A stretch of DNA of 64,000 nucleotides from Brevibacillus_H ginsengisoli (GTDB lineage Bacteria; Bacillota; Bacilli; Brevibacillales; Brevibacillaceae), in assembly GCF_050113715.1 (NCBI RefSeq), contig NZ_JBNJQR010000001.1, positions 186,001 to 250,000 of the forward strand, read 5' to 3'. Positions within the stretch are counted from its first letter, which is position 1. Every line of letters starts with the position of its first letter. Below are positions 8,899 through 16,591 of this stretch, piece after piece. Made by a program: the position numbers and the translations under genes. Under the pieces are notes generated by a model. That model did not search any database and was not told where the DNA came from. It saw only the letters and a list, made by a program, of their open reading frames with translations.

Positions 8899-9156
8899 AT
8901 GTTCAAGTTTACAGAACGAATAGGAGATTACGAACTTTCTTATGAAGGTGACACCGTTCAAGACGTCATTAATCTAAAAAAAGCTTTGAATCCTTCAGTT
9001 ATCAAAATTAAAGAAGAAGAAATTCAGCTTGATGACTTGAAAAAAGTAATAAATCAAGTAGTAGTACATGGGGCTAATAGATTAAAGTCTGCTGAACAAA
9101 TTGGACAGGACGTTTTTGATGAAATAAGGAGAACGGCAAAAGGTGGTGCGATCTGA
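8899..9156 (+). CDS. phage hypothetical protein
   Basis: An 85-residue charged protein (MFKFTERIGDYELSYEGD...) with a beta-rich start and helical remainder; no family recognised. ATG 8899 lies seven bases after GGAGGTG; an in-frame GTG at 8890 overlaps that Shine-Dalgarno and is less likely. The stop overlaps the start of the protease gene by one base, so it is coupled to the head-assembly operon. Confidence 0.6.
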   Translation: MFKFTERIGDYELSYEGDTVQDVINLKKALNPSVIKIKEEEIQLDDLKKVINQVVVHGANRLKSAEQIGQDVFDEIRRTAKGGAI

Positions 9157-10454
9157 TGAGAGCATATTACGGTTCACGGTTCAGCCCAAATATGACGGCC
9201 ACTCCTGAAGGCTTCCTAATCTGTCACAACGTTCCGATAGCTCGGACAGGCTGGTATGAATACCTGGGTGAGGAAATTGGGGCAGATGATCAGCGAGGAA
9301 AGATTGTGAAGGTGTATCGAAGCCCAGAAGAAGTATTCAGCCCAGCTGCCATTGCCAGCTTCGAGGGAAAGGTCCTGACAGACGAACATCCGGCAGAAGT
9401 CGTAACGCCGGACAACGCTACTCGATATACCAAGGGCGTTGTGCAGAATGTCCGGGAAGGATCTGGATCCAATACTGACCTTCTATTAGCTGATCTAGTT
9501 GTCTATGATCAAACCTTAATCAACGAGATTCAACAGGGCAAACGAGAGGTATCATGCGGCTATGATTGCGTGTACGAGGATATGGGAAACGGGACGTACC
9601 AACAGAAGCAAATATGCGGCAACCACGTTGCTGTTGTTAAAAACGGCCGCGCTGGTGACCGCGTTGCAATAAAAGATTCAAAATCCCAAGCGATTGGGAA
9701 TATCAATCCAAATCCGAAAGGAGAATCAAACATGGCAAAAAAACTCAAATTGCCACAAAAAAAGCAATCACTTGTAACGGACTTTCTGGCCGCGCTTGGT
9801 CTTAAGCAGTTTGCGACAGATGCTGAGCCGGAGGAAATCATGGACGCAGTCAGCGCGATGGCAGAGGAAAAAGGAATTGTTGACGATGAAGGAGCTGACC
9901 CCGAAACAAATAAAGAGGGCACCAATGACAACCAAGACCCTGCCATTTCAGCATTGACCGAACAGGTAGCAAAACTGACGGAAATGGTGCAAAAGCTTAC
10001 GTCTACTGATAATGCAGAGATCGATCCTGAAAAACAGATCGATGCTGCAATTGCAGAGCTTGAAAAACAAACAGGCGACAATGATGAAGAAGAAAGCCAT
10101 ACCATTCCTGCTGAGATCATGGATGAGGAAGGTCCTGTTGCCGATCCTGATGAACGCCCAACAAGTGCCTTCACTGGAGACAACGCCCATAAAATTGCGG
10201 CGCTCAGAGCGATTAAGCCGATTATCGCGGCTATTCCTGACCCAGTTGAACGAAAACGCGCTGCCGATGCTGCAATTGCTAGCATGAAATCAACATCAAG
10301 AAATAACACCTACGCTGCTATCAGTAGAGGTCAGAAAAAAGCAGCAACCGATAAGCAGGCTAATACCACAAAGGTAGTAGATCACTCGCAACTCGGTCGG
10401 AATATCGCGGAGCAATACAATCCCCATTACAAGAAACGCGCTCAGAACGCGTAA
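9156..10454 (+). CDS. DUF2213 prohead protease with C-terminal scaffold
   Basis: A 432-residue protein. Residues 1-175 form the DUF2213 domain, with AIASFEGKVLTDEHP, GKREVSCGYDC and CGNHVAVVKNGRAGDR. These match the His/Ser-containing herpes-type maturation proteases. Residues 193-432 are acidic and coiled-coil-like, as in scaffolds, and can also be made separately from an internal start. It would cleave the scaffold during capsid maturation. Confidence 0.85.
   Translation: MRAYYGSRFSPNMTATPEGFLICHNVPIARTGWYEYLGEEIGADDQRGKIVKVYRSPEEVFSPAAIASFEGKVLTDEHPAEVVTPDNATRYTKGVVQNVREGSGSNTDLLLADLVVYDQTLINEIQQGKREVSCGYDCVYEDMGNGTYQQKQICGNHVAVVKNGRAGDRVAIKDSKSQAIGNINPNPKGESNMAKKLKLPQKKQSLVTDFLAALGLKQFATDAEPEEIMDAVSAMAEEKGIVDDEGADPETNKEGTNDNQDPAISALTEQVAKLTEMVQKLTSTDNAEIDPEKQIDAAIAELEKQTGDNDEEESHTIPAEIMDEEGPVADPDERPTSAFTGDNAHKIAALRAIKPIIAAIPDPVERKRAADAAIASMKSTSRNNTYAAISRGQKKAATDKQANTTKVVDHSQLGRNIAEQYNPHYKKRAQNA
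9732..10454 (+). CDS. nested scaffolding protein from an internal start
   Basis: In frame with the protease gene, an ATG at 9732 has AAGGAG nine bases upstream, as strong as the real starts nearby. It would yield a 240-residue protein (MAKKLKLPQKKQ...) with an acidic, Gln/Glu-rich coiled body and basic C-terminus. This copies the lambda C/Nu3 arrangement, in which the scaffold is the C-terminal part of the protease gene. Confidence 0.65.
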   Translation: MAKKLKLPQKKQSLVTDFLAALGLKQFATDAEPEEIMDAVSAMAEEKGIVDDEGADPETNKEGTNDNQDPAISALTEQVAKLTEMVQKLTSTDNAEIDPEKQIDAAIAELEKQTGDNDEEESHTIPAEIMDEEGPVADPDERPTSAFTGDNAHKIAALRAIKPIIAAIPDPVERKRAADAAIASMKSTSRNNTYAAISRGQKKAATDKQANTTKVVDHSQLGRNIAEQYNPHYKKRAQNA

Positions 10455-10472
10455 GGAAAGGATGATGAGAAT

Positions 10473-10988
10473 ATGCCAGGTTCAGTTGTAGGTAAATCCT
10501 TAAATCTTGGATACCCCGGTAATATTTCACGAAGTGCAGACGCCATCATTACAAATCGTATCGTTAAATTGACGGACGCAGCCAACATCAACTTTGGTGA
10601 TCCGGTTGTACTTAATGGTGACAATACTTATTCCGCCTTCGGTGCTACCGGAACGGCTGCCACATTCGCGGGAATTGCAGTTCGAGAGGTTAAACAAAGC
10701 ACTGACTATTTCGCAGGACAAGGATTCTATAAGCCAGGGCAACCATGCGATGTGGTAGAGCGCGGATCTGTGACAGTAGTATGTAACGTCGGAACACCTA
10801 CAGCAGGTGGAGACGTTTATGTACGTATTACTGCTAACGGCTCAGTCCCTAATGGTGTAGTGAACGGATTTGAAGCAGCTGCTGATGGGGCAAATACTAT
10901 CAAACTACCGGGTGTCAAGTGGAAGACCGGTAAACTCGACAGTAACCGTGTTGCAGAAGTCACAATTACACAACGGAATAATCCGTAA
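10473..10988 (+). CDS. head decoration protein (DUF2190-like)
   Basis: A 171-residue all-beta, Gly/Thr/Val-rich protein. AANINFGDPVVLNGDNT and FAGIAVREVKQ followed by YKPGQPCDVVERGSVTV match the DUF2190 capsid decoration family. Such proteins sit on the capsid surface and stabilise it. It lies between scaffold and major capsid protein, the usual place. Confidence 0.82.
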   Translation: MPGSVVGKSLNLGYPGNISRSADAIITNRIVKLTDAANINFGDPVVLNGDNTYSAFGATGTAATFAGIAVREVKQSTDYFAGQGFYKPGQPCDVVERGSVTVVCNVGTPTAGGDVYVRITANGSVPNGVVNGFEAAADGANTIKLPGVKWKTGKLDSNRVAEVTITQRNNP

Positions 10989-11006
10989 TCGAGGGGGATT
11001 AGAACT

Positions 11007-12017
11007 ATGAATACAGCACCGAAAGCACCAAAGGTTTTTTCAGTCGACGGTCTTGGCGGCGCGATCCTCACCAATGACGCAGCGATCGGCTCTGGCATGG
11101 CATTTCTTAACGCTGAGTTGGAAAAGCGTGATCCGCGCCTGCTTGAACCGTTGCAGAGCGTGACGTGGATGCGGGATATCGTCTCCAAAACTGGCGGCGG
11201 ATGGGTAGAGTTCACGTCTAACTATTTCGTGGATTATGCTACTACTGGAGGAAACGAGAGCGGTATTATCGGTGGAGAAACCAACGATATTCCGATCATG
11301 CAAGCAAATATGAACAAGGATGTTTTCAAGGTGTTCACATTCTCGAATATCTTGAAGGTTCCGTTCGTTGATCAAGCAAAATTGCAGGGTATCGGGCGCA
11401 GCCTAGATGACATCTTGGACAAAGGAATCCGGCTAAACTACAACAAGTCGATTGACAATTTGGTGTATAACGGATTCCCGAGCTTCGGAGTTTATGGTCT
11501 AGTGAATAACCCCAATTTGGTTGCCACGGCAGCACCAAACGGCGCCGGCGGCTTTGCGGATTGGAATCGGAAAACGCCTGACGAAATTCTGGATGATGTG
11601 AACGCTATTATCACCGCTACATGGGCAGCATCCGAGTACGACACGACAGGTATGGCGAATCATATTCTTGTTCCGCCAGTCCAATATGGCTACCTAGTTG
11701 GCCGTAAAGTCAGCAATGCTGGTAATATCTCGATCCTGCAATTTTTACTCGAAAACAACATTGGACGTAACCAAGGAATTGAACTGGTTATTGCTCCTTC
11801 ACGTTGGTGCACTGGTGCCGGAGCTGGTGGTAAAGATCGAATGGTGGCTTATGTAAATGATGAGGACCGTGTTAATTTCGATTTACCCGTTCCGCTTAGC
11901 CGCGTTATGACACAGGCACAAGTCACAGAAATGGCATATCTAACTGCCTACGCCGCACAGCTGGGACAAGTGAAATTCCTGTATACACAGTGTGCACGTT
12001 ACATGGACGGAATCTAA
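11007..12017 (+). CDS. major capsid protein (DUF2184 family)
   Basis: This 336-residue protein of HK97-like fold shows AFLNAELEKRDPRLLEPL at the N-terminus and the DUF2184 blocks DDILDKGIRLNYNKSIDN and VPPVQYGYLVGRKVS. It builds the icosahedral shell. GAGGGGG lies eleven bases before the ATG, and the gene is followed closely by small head-completion genes. Confidence 0.88.
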   Translation: MNTAPKAPKVFSVDGLGGAILTNDAAIGSGMAFLNAELEKRDPRLLEPLQSVTWMRDIVSKTGGGWVEFTSNYFVDYATTGGNESGIIGGETNDIPIMQANMNKDVFKVFTFSNILKVPFVDQAKLQGIGRSLDDILDKGIRLNYNKSIDNLVYNGFPSFGVYGLVNNPNLVATAAPNGAGGFADWNRKTPDEILDDVNAIITATWAASEYDTTGMANHILVPPVQYGYLVGRKVSNAGNISILQFLLENNIGRNQGIELVIAPSRWCTGAGAGGKDRMVAYVNDEDRVNFDLPVPLSRVMTQAQVTEMAYLTAYAAQLGQVKFLYTQCARYMDGI

Positions 12018-12033
12018 AGGAGGAAAACAAAAC

Positions 12034-12300
12034 ATGCGAATTTTTTCTAAAAAATCTTTTCAATTCGATCACCCGACGGGCCAAGAGCCTGCCGTTGTTG
12101 TTCTTGCAGGTTCATTTGTTGATGTTCCAGATTGGGTATCTGACTCCACCATGTTCAAGCTGGCAAGTCAAGATGGCGACGTCGATGTGATCGGCAACAA
12201 GAAGGATGAAATCGCAGCTGAAACAGGCTCCAGAGGGAAGGTAGCCGCCGCGAAGAAACCAGAAGAGCAAGCTTCTGCAGAATCCGGTCAACAACAATAA
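12034..12300 (+). CDS. small head-region hypothetical protein
   Basis: 88 residues: a beta-rich first half (MRIFSKKSFQFDHPTGQEP...VVVLAGSFVDVPDWV) and an Ala/Glu/Gln-rich disordered tail. ATG 12034 has AAAGGAGGA ten bases upstream. Similar small proteins follow the capsid gene in related phages and may be head-associated. Confidence 0.65.
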   Translation: MRIFSKKSFQFDHPTGQEPAVVVLAGSFVDVPDWVSDSTMFKLASQDGDVDVIGNKKDEIAAETGSRGKVAAAKKPEEQASAESGQQQ

Positions 12301-12315
12301 AGAAGGTGAGCGCAT

Positions 12316-12816
12316 ATGTCGATCACAAATGATGGCAATATGAGCGCTAGCGGAATCATCGGGGTTGCCTCCAACGTAAAGACTGGAAGCAACCCTGCTT
12401 TCACGTTTGACGACTTCATCGCTATTTACCCGCAATTCGGTCCTAATACTGATGGAGCATATATAATTACGCAACCTATCGTGGAGATGTATATCGCTCT
12501 TGCGGATGCCAGCATCAAAGAAACACGTTGGCACTCCTATTGGAAAGTAGCTATGGGTTGGTTTGTTGCTCACTTCTGTACGTTGTATCTACAGGGTGTA
12601 GCCGATCCGAACAGTGGAGCTGCTGGAGTACTCAAGGCGGGACAAACGCGCGGGTTACCAACTTCGAAGTCAGCGGGAGACGTATCTGTAAGCACAGATT
12701 ATTCTTCGATTGCTCAAGACCTGGACGGCTGGGCAGCGTGGAAGCTAACTCTTTACGGCCAGCAGCTAGCAACAATTGGGCGGATTGTTGGAAAAGGTGG
12801 CATGTATGTGTACTAA
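12316..12816 (+). CDS. head-tail connector (DUF4054 family)
   Basis: A 166-residue protein with FTFDDFIAIYPQFG near the N-terminus and WHSYWKVAMGWFVAHFCTLYL in the middle, the pattern of DUF4054 adaptor proteins that bind under the portal. GAAGGTGAG precedes the ATG. Confidence 0.8.
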   Translation: MSITNDGNMSASGIIGVASNVKTGSNPAFTFDDFIAIYPQFGPNTDGAYIITQPIVEMYIALADASIKETRWHSYWKVAMGWFVAHFCTLYLQGVADPNSGAAGVLKAGQTRGLPTSKSAGDVSVSTDYSSIAQDLDGWAAWKLTLYGQQLATIGRIVGKGGMYVY

Positions 12817-12829
12817 GGAGTGACGACAT

Positions 12830-13408
12830 ATGTTCAATGCTTTTTCCAAAGTCACGACTGGAATTGATAAGACTGGCGAGCTCAACAAGATTCTTGAGGG
12901 ATTAGCCAAAAAACAGGTGTATGTAGGAATTCCAGAAGGAAGCGAGCGACCTGAGGAACCCGGCCAGCCAATCGATAACGCCCAATTGCTCTATATCCAC
13001 TCAAACGGCATCCGTCAGAAGGCAATGCGCGACGAGATGAATCCGAAAGTAGAAAGTGGAGAAATGAGCTACAGCAAAGCCTACCAAATGTGGCTACAGA
13101 CGCATGGATCGCCGTTATGGCGTTCGCCTCCCCGTCCTGTCATTGAACCGGCTATTGAGCATAACAAGGAAGCCATTGCCAAACAGTTGAAGAAGGTTTC
13201 GGAGGTTGCTTTGGATGGCGGAGATCCGGAAGTGGAGCTGCACAAAGCAGGTATGATGGGCCAAAACTTTGCGCGCGGTTGGTTTACAGATCCTAACAAC
13301 GGATGGCCGCCAAACTCTCCGATTACCGAGGAACGGAAGGGCAGCGACAAGCCGCTCATCGATAAGGGCGAGCTCCGTAAAGCTATCACATACGTAGTGA
13401 AAGGATGA
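12830..13408 (+). CDS. tail completion / virion morphogenesis protein
   Basis: 192 residues. QVYVGIPEGSERP and WRSPPRPVIEPAIEHN followed by APLID-like PLIDKGELRKAITYVV are typical of gpG/HK97-gp10-type neck proteins that complete the tail before joining. Its position between the connector and the closure protein supports this. Exact neck role is inferred from position. Confidence 0.7.
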   Translation: MFNAFSKVTTGIDKTGELNKILEGLAKKQVYVGIPEGSERPEEPGQPIDNAQLLYIHSNGIRQKAMRDEMNPKVESGEMSYSKAYQMWLQTHGSPLWRSPPRPVIEPAIEHNKEAIAKQLKKVSEVALDGGDPEVELHKAGMMGQNFARGWFTDPNNGWPPNSPITEERKGSDKPLIDKGELRKAITYVVKG

Positions 13409-13413
13409 AGTAA

Positions 13414-13764
13414 ATGCTTGACGTGAGCGAAGTGATTACTGACCCTGATTTTGCGCAGACGTTTATTGTCCATCGAAAGTCTGATACTTGGTCATCTGGC
13501 CGTACAGTTTCGTCAGAAGTATCGCTTTCAATGATCGGGATTGTGACTGTGGCTGACGCCGATACATTGGAGCAGTTACCAGAGGGTGACCGTGTGACGG
13601 GGATGATGTGCTTCTACTCTACTCAGGAACTTTTTAGGACTCGTGAGCAGGGAACGTCCGATGAAATTGAATGGCGCGGAGAGAGATATCGGGTGAAGAA
13701 AGTTTTTCCTTATGGTGACTACGGATATTACAAAGCGGTTGGCGATCGAATGGCAGGTGATTAG
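13414..13764 (+). CDS. head closure protein
   Basis: A 116-residue beta-rich protein with IEWRGERYRVKKVFPYGDYGYYKAVG at its end, the signature of small barrel-type head-closure proteins acting as stoppers after packaging. The quoted hallmark, position 3' of the gp10-like gene and size agree. Its stop directly abuts the next start. Confidence 0.7.
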   Translation: MLDVSEVITDPDFAQTFIVHRKSDTWSSGRTVSSEVSLSMIGIVTVADADTLEQLPEGDRVTGMMCFYSTQELFRTREQGTSDEIEWRGERYRVKKVFPYGDYGYYKAVGDRMAGD

Positions 13765-14301
13765 ATGGCTGATTCTGTGCTTACACTCCGGGAGATAGAA
13801 GATATCTTTTGGAATTGCACGATTAGAAACTTAGGGCTTGACCCTGTAGCAAAGGAAAGTCAAAAACGCGTTCGTATTGGGTACCCGGCAGAAGGCGCTC
13901 CAGCTTGGAAGCGTACTGAGAACGTCGGGTTCATTCTTGTCACGCCGGTTGATGATCCAATCTCACAACAAGTCGAGATGTCTTATAAAAAGACCAGTGA
14001 GACGACGGCAGATCACATCAGTAGCTATACCCGCGTTATTCAGGTGTCGTGGACGTTCTACGGTCCAAGTAGTTTCGATGATGCTGACAAAGTGAGAGCC
14101 GGCTTATACAGAAATCCAATACTTTTCTCTCCATTGAATCTGGTAACGAGTGTTCCCTCTCCGTTTCGGCTACCAGAGTTATTCGGTGGGCAATGGTGGG
14201 AAAGAACATCATTCAGCGCACGATTCAACGAAAAGGTCGTCCGCAGATCCACAGTCAACTACATCGAATCAGCTGATGTACAAATTGTTCCAAACAGATA
14301 A
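13765..14301 (+). CDS. tail terminator / neck protein
   Basis: A 178-residue protein with RIGYPAEGAPAWKRTENVGF then VIQVSWTFYGPSSFDDAD, found in the LIC_12616-type phage neck terminator family. It would cap the sheathed tail and fix its length. Located immediately before the sheath gene, as expected. Confidence 0.75.
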   Translation: MADSVLTLREIEDIFWNCTIRNLGLDPVAKESQKRVRIGYPAEGAPAWKRTENVGFILVTPVDDPISQQVEMSYKKTSETTADHISSYTRVIQVSWTFYGPSSFDDADKVRAGLYRNPILFSPLNLVTSVPSPFRLPELFGGQWWERTSFSARFNEKVVRRSTVNYIESADVQIVPNR

Positions 14302-14319
14302 GAAAGGCAGGTGTTTTTC

Positions 14320-15426
14320 TTGGCACAATCTCTTGATGACATCGTTAAGGTAAACGTCACGGTATCGCCAATGTCGGTAAGTGCTGGTTCGTTCAATATC
14401 GGTCTGATTGTTGGGAAGTCTACATTGATTCCTGTTAAAGAACGTGTAAGGGTTTATTCCAGCACGACCGACATGCTATCAGATAAGTGGAAAGTTAATG
14501 ATGAAGAATACAAGGCGGCACAGATTTACTTCAGCCAGATTCCACGGCCATCTAAACTTGTAGTCGGCAGGTGGGACGGAGCTGGATCGGAGACAGCAGA
14601 TGCGGCAGTAGCCGCATGTCGTGCAGCAAATAATGATTGGTATTCCTCTTATGTGGTTAACGCCACGAGTGCTGATATTGCAGCCGTTGCAGCGGCAGTA
14701 GAATCCATGATTCCAACATCCGCCTATTTCTACACAACAAATGATGATGCAGTAAAAACCGGAGCCACTGGAAACATCATGGAGACACTGAAGAATGCGG
14801 GCTATAAACATACAGGTGGACTCTATAGTACGACTCCACACGCGGCGGTGGCCTTAATGGGGTACGCAATGGGAGCGAACACCGGATTAACAAACTCGGC
14901 ATACACATTGGCGTACAAAACGTTAGTTGGGGTAGATCCCGAACCTCTTTCCACAACTGAGGCACAGAAAATCCTAAGTATGAATGGAAACGTTTATACA
15001 AAGTACGGTAACAACTATAAACTGCTTGTTCAAGGCACGATGGCAGACGGGACACATTTCGACGAGGTATTAAATTTGGACATGCTCACTGCGGAGATTC
15101 AAATCGGAGCGACTAATGCTTTGGTTATATCAAAAAAAATCCCGCAAACAGAAGACGGTAACTCACTTTTGTTGAGTGCTATCGAGGAACAATGCGAGAA
15201 ATCTGTCCGCCGTGGTGCGATCGCTCCAGGAGTATGGAAAGCATCTCCCATTTTGTCTCTGCAAACAGGCGACATGCTTTCAAAAGGATACTTGGTATTG
15301 TCCGGAAGGATCGCAGACCAATCACAGGATGATCGGGATGCCAGAAAAGCACCATCTATCTATGTACCTGTCAAGTTAGCAGGGGCTATTGAGCATGCCG
15401 TGATCGGTGTAGCCGTCAATCGATAA
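14320..15426 (+). CDS. tail sheath protein (DUF3383 family)
   Basis: A 368-residue protein that marks this phage as a myovirus. MAQSLDDIVKVNVTVSP and GLIVGKSTLIP open the DUF3383 family, and DDRDARKAPSIYVPVKLAGA closes it. The sheath polymerises around the tube and contracts on infection. The longer frame starts at GTG 14311, but TTG 14320 fits the family N-terminus and the AGGCAGGTG spacing. Confidence 0.85.
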   Translation: MAQSLDDIVKVNVTVSPMSVSAGSFNIGLIVGKSTLIPVKERVRVYSSTTDMLSDKWKVNDEEYKAAQIYFSQIPRPSKLVVGRWDGAGSETADAAVAACRAANNDWYSSYVVNATSADIAAVAAAVESMIPTSAYFYTTNDDAVKTGATGNIMETLKNAGYKHTGGLYSTTPHAAVALMGYAMGANTGLTNSAYTLAYKTLVGVDPEPLSTTEAQKILSMNGNVYTKYGNNYKLLVQGTMADGTHFDEVLNLDMLTAEIQIGATNALVISKKIPQTEDGNSLLLSAIEEQCEKSVRRGAIAPGVWKASPILSLQTGDMLSKGYLVLSGRIADQSQDDRDARKAPSIYVPVKLAGAIEHAVIGVAVNR

Positions 15427-15443
15427 GAAGGGAGGAATCACTA

Positions 15444-15881
15444 GTGTCGTATACAACGTACAGCTTTGCAGACGTATCAACGGTCATCAGCCATCCAGCT
15501 GTTGGACAATTCGTAGCTACCGGGGCCGGATTGGGTACCATTTCTATTTCCATGTCCACAGATCGATCATCCCACGATGTTTCTGCTGATGGTTCCGTGA
15601 TGGTTTCTAAAATCATGGGGAGAAACGGGAATCTTACGCTTTCCGCACAGCAAACATCTGACCTGCATAAGTGGTTGCTGAAACTGTATAACTATCTTGA
15701 GAAAGCCCCTACTTCAGAATGGGCGGCCATTAAGGTAACAGTTCGGGCTCCCACTATGCAGGATCTGATCCGCGCTACAGGAGTGTCTATTCAAAAGCTC
15801 CCAGACAAGCCGTACCAAGCACAAGGTCAACAGGTTTCTTGGGTACTGATGGCAGCAGATATTGACCAAGCAGTAGCTTAA
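15444..15881 (+). CDS. tail tube protein (DUF3277 family)
   Basis: 145 residues from a GTG start. YTTYSFADVSTVISHPAVG and a following GSVMVSKIMGRNG belong to the DUF3277 family of small tube proteins, partner of DUF3383 sheaths. It forms the inner tail tube. A strong terminator follows, so sheath and tube can be expressed at high level relative to downstream genes. Confidence 0.85.
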   Translation: MSYTTYSFADVSTVISHPAVGQFVATGAGLGTISISMSTDRSSHDVSADGSVMVSKIMGRNGNLTLSAQQTSDLHKWLLKLYNYLEKAPTSEWAAIKVTVRAPTMQDLIRATGVSIQKLPDKPYQAQGQQVSWVLMAADIDQAVA

Positions 15882-15897
15882 ATACCAATCATTCATG

Positions 15898-15919
15898 GAG
15901 CCAAAGAAGGCTCTTTTTT
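15898..15919 (+). terminator. partial terminator after the tube gene
   Basis: GAGCC (15898-15902) pairs with GGCTC (15909-15913), then six T; the short stem suggests partial read-through into the chaperone genes. Confidence 0.65.
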
Positions 15920-15938
15920 AATGTGAGGAGGAACTGAG

Positions 15939-16397
15939 ATGCAACAAGCAGTGAAGTATAAGGACGTTGAAATCAATGGCCGGACTTTCCGTATTCGGAA
16001 GTTTCCGGCCCGGGTTGGTTCTTTTATGATCATCAAATTGACCAAAATCTTGGCTCCTATGTTTGCAGGATTCAAGCCTAATTTGAAAGCGAAATCTGTT
16101 GATGAAATCAACGTCGATTACATCAATATTGAAGGTGTAATGGAACAACTCGGGAAAATCTCAGAAGAAGATTTCAACTACATCCAGGAACAAGCTCTAT
16201 GCGTTTGCTATGAATCCCTGCCAGGTGGTCATGCACCAGTATTAAATCCGAATGGAACATTTGGTGTGGAAGGCTTGGAGGACGACACTGTAACAGTAAT
16301 GGCGCTAACCGTCCATTCGTTGATTTTTAATCTGACAAGTTTTTTTCAAGGGAACGGGTTGGGTGGTCTGGTAACGGGCCTGATTTCATCCCGGTAA
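15939..16397 (+). CDS. tail assembly chaperone, first frame
   Basis: 152 residues (MQQAVKYKDVEINGRTFRIRK...). It lies between the tube and tape measure genes, where phages encode the G protein of the G/GT chaperone pair that coats the tape measure during tail assembly. Near its end seven T at 16340-16346 lie in the right register for -1 slippage, and the -1 frame is open without a stop into the next coding block. Confidence 0.8.
   Translation: MQQAVKYKDVEINGRTFRIRKFPARVGSFMIIKLTKILAPMFAGFKPNLKAKSVDEINVDYINIEGVMEQLGKISEEDFNYIQEQALCVCYESLPGGHAPVLNPNGTFGVEGLEDDTVTVMALTVHSLIFNLTSFFQGNGLGGLVTGLISSR
16340..16346 (+). promoter_or_regulatory. -1 programmed frameshift site (T TTT TTT)
   Basis: Seven consecutive T read as T TTT TTT C in the chaperone frame, an ideal slippery heptamer in which both tRNAs re-pair after a -1 shift. 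The -1 frame runs without a stop through FFSRERVGWSGNGPDFIPV into the second chaperone block. Confidence 0.75.
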
Positions 16398-16591
16398 GGT
16401 TGCCGAATGTCGATGAATTTTTATTCGGACCTGTTCTCGGCGGACTTTGGACGCACAGGGATGTGGTAGACGATGTGTTTGACATTGACGACTTACTGGA
16501 CGCTCATGAAATCATGGAGGTTCGGGCTGAAAACGCACTCAGGGCGAAAGAGGCTGCCAAGCAGCAACAAGAAAGGGGGATGCCGATATGA
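16346..16591 (+). CDS. tail assembly chaperone, T extension in the -1 frame
   Basis: This frame is open from the slippery site. It could be read alone from TTG 16400 (63 residues, no good Shine-Dalgarno), but the coding-like sequence upstream of that TTG argues for synthesis as a fusion to the first chaperone frame, of about 218 residues. The T part would contact the tape measure. It overlaps the tape measure start by four bases. Confidence 0.7.
   Translation, partial: SRERVGWSGNGPDFIPVRLPNVDEFLFGPVLGGLWTHRDVVDDVFDIDDLLDAHEIMEVRAENALRAKEAAKQQQERGMPI

Noticed and set aside
9560..10309. 249-residue minus-strand frame
   Set aside because: Antisense shadow of the protease/scaffold gene, Ser/Ala-rich, no ribosome binding site.
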